DNA of 13,611 bases, taken from Synura sp. LO234KE. Lineage: Eukaryota > Sar > Synurophyceae > Synurales > Mallomonadaceae. Under the pieces are notes generated by a model. That model did not search any database, had not been told where the DNA came from, and saw only the letters and a program-made list of their open reading frames with translations. Position numbers and translations under genes: made by a program. The stretch is from NCBI GenBank assembly GCA_015143735.1, contig VKHC01000296.1, positions 1 to 13,611 of the forward strand. The letters are read 5' to 3'. Positions 9,086 to 13,611 of the stretch are shown one piece after another; position 1 is the first letter of the stretch; each line of letters starts with the position of its first letter.

Positions 9086-10520
9086 TAAGGTCACACAAAA
9101 CAAGTTCATCAGATGTATTTAAACCGTCCCCATTCATATAGCTGTGAATAACATCGTTGCGTTCTTACACTGGCACTCTAGCTCGAATCACCAGGAGCGG
9201 CTCTCTATTCCCTAATCGGGGCTTGGCAATACGTACATGGGGATATTCCTAAGAACAATCGATATTCCTCCATTTTTCTTTGAAAAATCATCTTGTTCTT
9301 CCTGAAGAATTTTAGCCTGAGTTGTTGATTTTATTTGTGGCAAAGCCATTTACTAGCTTTTAATCAGAACACGTACTCAAAACGTACAATCTTTGATGCT
9401 AAAATATGTTCAAGTCGATATTCATAAATATTGATCTCCAACTGGCAACTACGGGAAAAATTTCTGTCAGGAGGCTACCTAAATACATTTTCGTCATTTG
9501 TATTTTTGTGGTTCAGATATATATGGCAACTAGATAAGTTTTAAAAGTCCATTCGGATTAATCTTGCTCGAAAACACAAAATACGATTTTTTGCTGCAAA
9601 TAGATTGGATAAATATGGATTTTGGTGCACCGATGGAATGGCGAGGTCATTCTGTACCGCGGGTGCCGCTCCTCACGCGGTATCATGTTTCTTCTGGGGG
9701 TCTGACTCTTTCATTGATTTTTGTCTTCTGTTTCGGAACTAACTAACTAGGTGTAGAATAAGCCTGCTTACTAGTTTAAACACAACGGGACAGAAAAGAC
9801 CTATAAGATGCACAAATCGTTCTTGTCGCAAAAGCAAGACATGATCGCTTAGATGGTTCAAATTGCTAAGGCATTAATCACTGTCACTTCCTCCTGGTAC
9901 TAGATCATGCTCAAACCTATCATGGACACTGACGATGATCTCAATCTTGATAGAACATGGGCTATGTATATATTGGTCTCAATCTTGACAGATTCGAATT
10001 TCACCCAAGGATACCACTGCCCCTGTCCATAATAGCTAAATATTAGAGTTCGAAAATGTTATTATATAAATTTCCGGATGAAGTGTTTCTGTTGATATAC
10101 GTGCTGAATCCACTGATCTAGTAAATTCATTGGATTCATCGATTATTGGCTCCGTGAATTTATCACTTATTTGTAATTCATTACTTTTATAAAAAGTTTC
10201 AGTTTCTGACTATGGCTGCTTGTTCCGTTAAGCAGTACCCTCAACAAAATGGTTTTTATAGGCTAAAGAAGACCGCATTATTCCACCTGCTAATATCTAA
10301 CTTATCTAAGTCCTGCTGGTTAAGTTCAACTAAAGCACTATAAAGTATTCAGTAAAGAGAAGCAGAAGATTTCAGAAACCACAACCTGTATCATAGCCCG
10401 ATTCCATTTGCAGCTCAATTTAGATATCAGACATCTGCCCAGAGTCACTAAGCAGCCACGATGCAGTGCTTAAGTACGCTCCAAAAGTATAATGATAGTG
10501 GGGGAAGTAGAATCTCCAAC
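9086..10520. other. AT-rich intergenic DNA
   Basis: No gene is supported over 1.4 kb. The 60-codon frame at 9564-9746 has no family features. A hairpin with 7-bp arms TACCGCG (9655-9661) and CGCGGTA (9676-9682) lies inside it. A 15-bp near-identical direct repeat, TCTCAATCTTGATAG and TCTCAATCTTGACAG, occurs at 9939-9953 and 9977-9991. The promoter of the gene at 10799 may lie at the right end, but no core element can be assigned with confidence. Confidence 0.45.
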
Positions 10521-10524
10521 AACG

Positions 10525-10638
10525 TTCCGATATTTTAATTTAATAAATAAATGAAAGTTCTCGATGATAAATTATTGAGATAAATAATCAATTGAAGTTC
10601 TCGATGATCTAATATTGAGGTAAAAAAATATTTCGGAA
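10525..10638. repeat. AT-rich inverted repeat enclosing a 41-bp tandem pair
   Basis: The outer arms TTCCGATATTTT (10525-10536) and AAAATATTTCGGAA (10625-10638) are near-complementary. Between them a unit beginning GAAAGTTCTCGATGAT at 10553 is repeated from 10594 as GAAGTTCTCGATGAT, a period of 41 bp, followed in both by an ATTGAG block. The structure looks like a small non-autonomous element with an internal duplication. It ends about 160 bp before the TSNAXIP1-like start. Confidence 0.55.
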
Positions 10639-10740
10639 TTAAATTACAACCGTTTCAACAGATAAACAGGTTAATACCACCAAAAAAATGAGTAGTCAAT
10701 AGGAAAATCGAAATTGGCCTGCACGCGTGACGGTTACTCT

Positions 10741-10761
10741 TCGTGATTCGTGATTCGTGAT
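10741..10761. repeat. Three perfect copies of TCGTGAT
   Basis: The 7-bp unit is repeated three times without a mismatch. Each copy holds TGAT, which fits a loose branch-point consensus, and all lie 14-37 nt before the two TTTTTAG acceptor-like sites downstream. Confidence 0.85.
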
Positions 10762-10767
10762 TATCCA

Positions 10768-10783
10768 TTTTTAGCATTTTTAG
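10768..10783 (+). promoter_or_regulatory. Doubled 3' splice-site-like motif before the start codon
   Basis: TTTTTAG occurs at 10768-10774 and again at 10777-10783, 16 nt before the ATG at 10799. Such a site fits either the end of a 5' UTR intron or a spliced-leader acceptor, as used by some flatworms and other invertebrates. The TAG at 10781-10783 is in frame with the coding exon, so the exon frame cannot extend further left unspliced. No transcript data are available. Confidence 0.45.
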
Positions 10784-10798
10784 GGGCTGAAAAATTTG

Positions 10799-13555
10799 AT
10801 GCAAGAATCCAATAATCCATCTTGGATTGCGGGAATCAAAAAGTCTTTGGCTGAGTCGACTAGCCATGAAAATTCACCCCGTCCTCCTGATGTTCCCAAA
10901 CCGTCCAACGAACGTGACAAATACAAGAAAGGACTAAAGTTCCTGCCCTACCAATCAACCAATCCAGCCCTACTTCAAGAATTAAATAATATGATAGAGA
11001 ATGGCCTGGAAAATTTAAAGATTGAAAAAAATAAATCGGAAGGAGATGAAAATGCTGAAAATTTCTCATACCAACTCGAAAAAGTTCTTATTTACAGCTC
11101 TGCCTTTCAGCGCTTTATTGAAACGTTTACCATTTACCGACCATTCCTACTTTCAGTTAAGCAAGAATATGATGCAATAATATCCCGATACTCGAGCCAA
11201 ATGCAGTCTGTCGACGACCTTCAAACGCAATTAGCTTCGAAAGAGCACGAATTCATGTTTAAACTCAAAGATTTAGAGCAAGCGTACATAAATACATTAA
11301 ATGAACGAGACTCAGAGAAGAAGTCACTTGAGAAAATAATCTCTCTCAAAGAAAAAGAGATCAACACCATTCAAGCTCAAGTTAACCAGTATAAGAAAAC
11401 ATCCGAGAAGTCTGAGAGAGATTTAGCTGAAGCAAGATCATCTTGCATATTACTCACTAGCTCCCTGAAACGTCTTGAGGAAGAGCGTCGGCTCGGTCTG
11501 ATTCACGAGCAGTGCTTAGAAGGGGAAGTCTTATCGCTGAAAGCTACAATTGAGAAGCTTGGGGAAGATGTGGAGAAGTAATCATATATCCTGAAAAAAA
11601 TTTCCATATTTATATGTTGTATATATTATCGCTTCCGACTGATCACTTCAACCGATTTTGTTGGTGTGACCGTGTACTATCGTACTTTGGACAGAGGTCG
11701 CCGGACTATTCAAGAAATCGAGAATAATCAAAGACTTTTGGTTGACCACACTGTTGTTGAGAAGCATCTGGAGACGATACAGAAATTACAAGAAGAGGCG
11801 AAAAAGGTGAGTATGAGTTCGTTCATTACGGTGAAACCTGTGAACTGAACTATCCCTAGTCTATGTTGTCGTTCTAAACATCACAAATCAGTCGCTCATA
11901 AGGGGCTTAGTTATTGATATGTTCGCATATTTTTCTCTAAGCTAAGTTGAAGAAAAAAACATCACAAATCTGTCAAAAATTAGTTCGTGAGATACGCAGA
12001 TAACCGTCTTGAAAATGATATGCATAAGCGATACATGAATTTTATTGTGGACAGATTGAGGCCTCCCACCGAGCGCTCATCCAGCGCTACTCTACGCTCA
12101 AGTCTGCGCTCGACTCGGCCTACGGGAGAACCACCAATCTACCTAGCGCCCGAGCGTCGATGGGATTCTTTGTCGCATCTCCCTCTTCTGCATCGGCGCC
12201 TGCTCAAAGCTTTCCAATGGCCACTGGAAATGTCCATCCCTCCGCTGGTCATGGGTCCGCGGCAATGGAACCGTTGTCCGTGACTGTGGATGGGACTTCT
12301 GGCATAGTAGCTGCGTCGTCAGGCCCGGCGAAGGCCACTGTTAAAAAGAGGAGAGGTGCTCATGTTAGCATAGATGGCTTCTGGAAAGTTGCCGGTGGGG
12401 TGCGCCGCCACTGATTTCCACCCACCCTTTTCAATAGACTCAAAACCCTAGAATATAATGGGAAGAATGCAAGGCCGAATTCAAATGACCTGCTTCTCTA
12501 TTTCGCCTCTGACCGTCTGCTCAACCTTTGTGGATGTCCGTGTCCATCCTGTCCTCGGCACTCGGCCCTGACCTCAGAGGACTTGAAGGTGGACCCGACC
12601 GCTCCGCCAGCGGCGCCATTGATTCGGAGATCTTTGACAGTTACGCCCAAGGGATCTAACGCGATGACGGAGACCGGTAATTTGCTCCCCGCGGGGGAAG
12701 ACGAGGTGCGTGCGCGGGCAAGGCTGTGCTGTGTACTGCTTCGAATGTTGCGGGATGTCGGTGAAGGTGCCTCTAATGGGACAACGATTCCTTGCCTTTG
12801 TCTGTCTAGTGGCTGGAGCTGTTAGAGCGCGATGGGCGACCGCGCCGAGTGGTGGAAGCGCTAATCGATGAGGTGCACGCACTACGCGCTCAACTCGAGG
12901 CTGGGGGCGGGGGCACGGGCCGTGGCGGGAAGGTGGATGGTACGTGTGTGTTCTCCGCGGACCTGTGACGTCGCCGCAGAATACAAGCGGCTTGATATGT
13001 GTAGTAGACAAGCGATTTGGCGGTGGTTACACGTGTATTAATCTTAAGGCCTCCGGGTCGAGTGGCGTAGATTCATTGGCAACAACAGTGTGCACGTATC
13101 CTTCACTTTGCCTGCCTCCATCCTGCCTACATTTTTCGGATTGGGATAGCTTACTCTGGTCGTTGGTCGTAACTACAGGTGAACTTGGCTCCTTCACCTC
13201 TGCCTACACACACTTTGAGGGCCTGGGCCACGGGCAGAATGTACCCAGCTATTTGCGGGCCACGGGAATGATCCGGAACCAGATGCTGACCCGGGCCCAG
13301 GCGTCCGCCCTGGTGTCCGCCATCTGGACTGCCAAGAAGGAGCGAGACAAAGACATGGCGAAGATATCCGCCCCCGCAATCTCACTAGCAGATATACTGG
13401 AGCAGTACTTCCTCGGAGTGTTCGAGTCCAAGAACACGGCTCTGGAGACGGCGTACTCCTTCATGTCCGTTCTCAAAAGCACGGAGACCGCGACGGCCGG
13501 CTGGACCGAAGGACGCATGTTCAAACTCGTGTTGGACGGGACGCTGCACGAGGAC
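10799..13555 (+). CDS. TSNAXIP1: TSNAXIP1-like protein, six exons, 3' end beyond window
   Basis: TSNAXIP1 binds translin-associated factor X and is associated with sperm and cilia in animals. Coding exons are 10799-11577, 11695-11806, 12055-12355, 12578-12705, 12810-12939 and 13179-13555; phases agree at every junction, giving 609 stop-free codons. Donors include AAG|GTGAGT, GAG|GTGCGT and GAC|GTAAGT; the weakest is AA|GTAATC after exon 1. Residues about 55-165 form the conserved N-terminal domain, with FQRFIETFTIYRPFLLSVKQ at 103-122 matching the family's FxxFIxxFxxYxPLLxxIKxEY. A lysine- and glutamate-rich coiled coil runs to about 315. Residues about 330-440 are low-complexity linker. Exon 5 opens with WLELLERDGRPRRVVEALID, and exon 6 gives GLGHGQNVPSYLR, both matching the vertebrate C-terminal half (RWQxLAEG..., GLGYG.xIPAFLR). 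The first ATG is used; an in-frame TAG lies 16 nt upstream. The last exon ends at a donor, so the C-terminus is missing here. Family assignment rests on remembered human sequence; the exon 3/4 junction is least certain. Confidence 0.82.
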
Positions 13556-13611
13556 GTAAGTCAAGGACACGATTACGACACTGGGCTTACTGTAGCTGTG
13601 GATATACTCCC

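Noticed and set aside
9846-9870. tRNA-like GGTTCAAAT box
   Set aside because: There is no matching A box, acceptor stem or anticodon arm at the right spacing.
12574-13011. 145-codon minus-strand open frame
   Set aside because: It is antisense to exons 4-5 of the TSNAXIP1-like gene and arises from their high GC content; its peptide is low-complexity Arg/Pro/His-rich.
1-13611. CRISPR array, bacterial operon, defence or phage system
   Set aside because: Spliced metazoan-type genes dominate. No repeat-spacer array, Shine-Dalgarno-led gene string or phage gene was seen.

Overview
The window looks like a repeat-rich, gene-poor stretch of a metazoan nuclear genome. Coding exons are separated by GT-AG introns (about 41 to 313 nt in the models below), there is no operon structure, and most of the first 10 kb is decayed sequence. 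The one clearly recognisable gene is a homologue of TSNAXIP1, a protein of ciliated animals. This and the very short intron would suit a flatworm or another ciliated invertebrate, but the species cannot be fixed from the sequence.

Layout. Positions 1-180 are AT-rich with recurring ACTTTAGYG motifs. Positions 210-2020 (+) hold a long, intronless, broken copy of what I read as a NUP54-like FG nucleoporin. It stays mostly in one frame for 1.5 kb and then shifts frame. Positions 2021-2604 are a GC-richer block without a gene. Related decayed copies follow at 2605-3010 (+), about 3300-4850 (-) and 8690-9085 (-). They share anchor motifs and FxFG-like peptides, so the left two thirds of the window is a small graveyard of one gene-derived sequence family. 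Between the copies lie a pair of 85-95 bp direct repeats (5575-5844), an imperfect inverted repeat (6246-6428) and other non-coding DNA.

On the minus strand, positions 8319 down to 7168 can be assembled into a five-exon, 190-residue membrane-protein gene. All four splice junctions keep phase; one intron is only 41 nt, and the 313-nt first intron carries a 44-bp tandem duplication. I do not recognise the family, and the model is a prediction.

From 10799 to the right edge, six coding exons of the TSNAXIP1-like gene join in phase into 609 codons and end at a consensus splice donor, so the gene continues outside the window. Its start is preceded by a doubled TTTTTAG acceptor and a triple 7-bp repeat, which suggests a 5' UTR intron or a trans-splice site. 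No tRNA, rRNA, CRISPR or intact transposase was found. The genes show no sign of acting together as a system.
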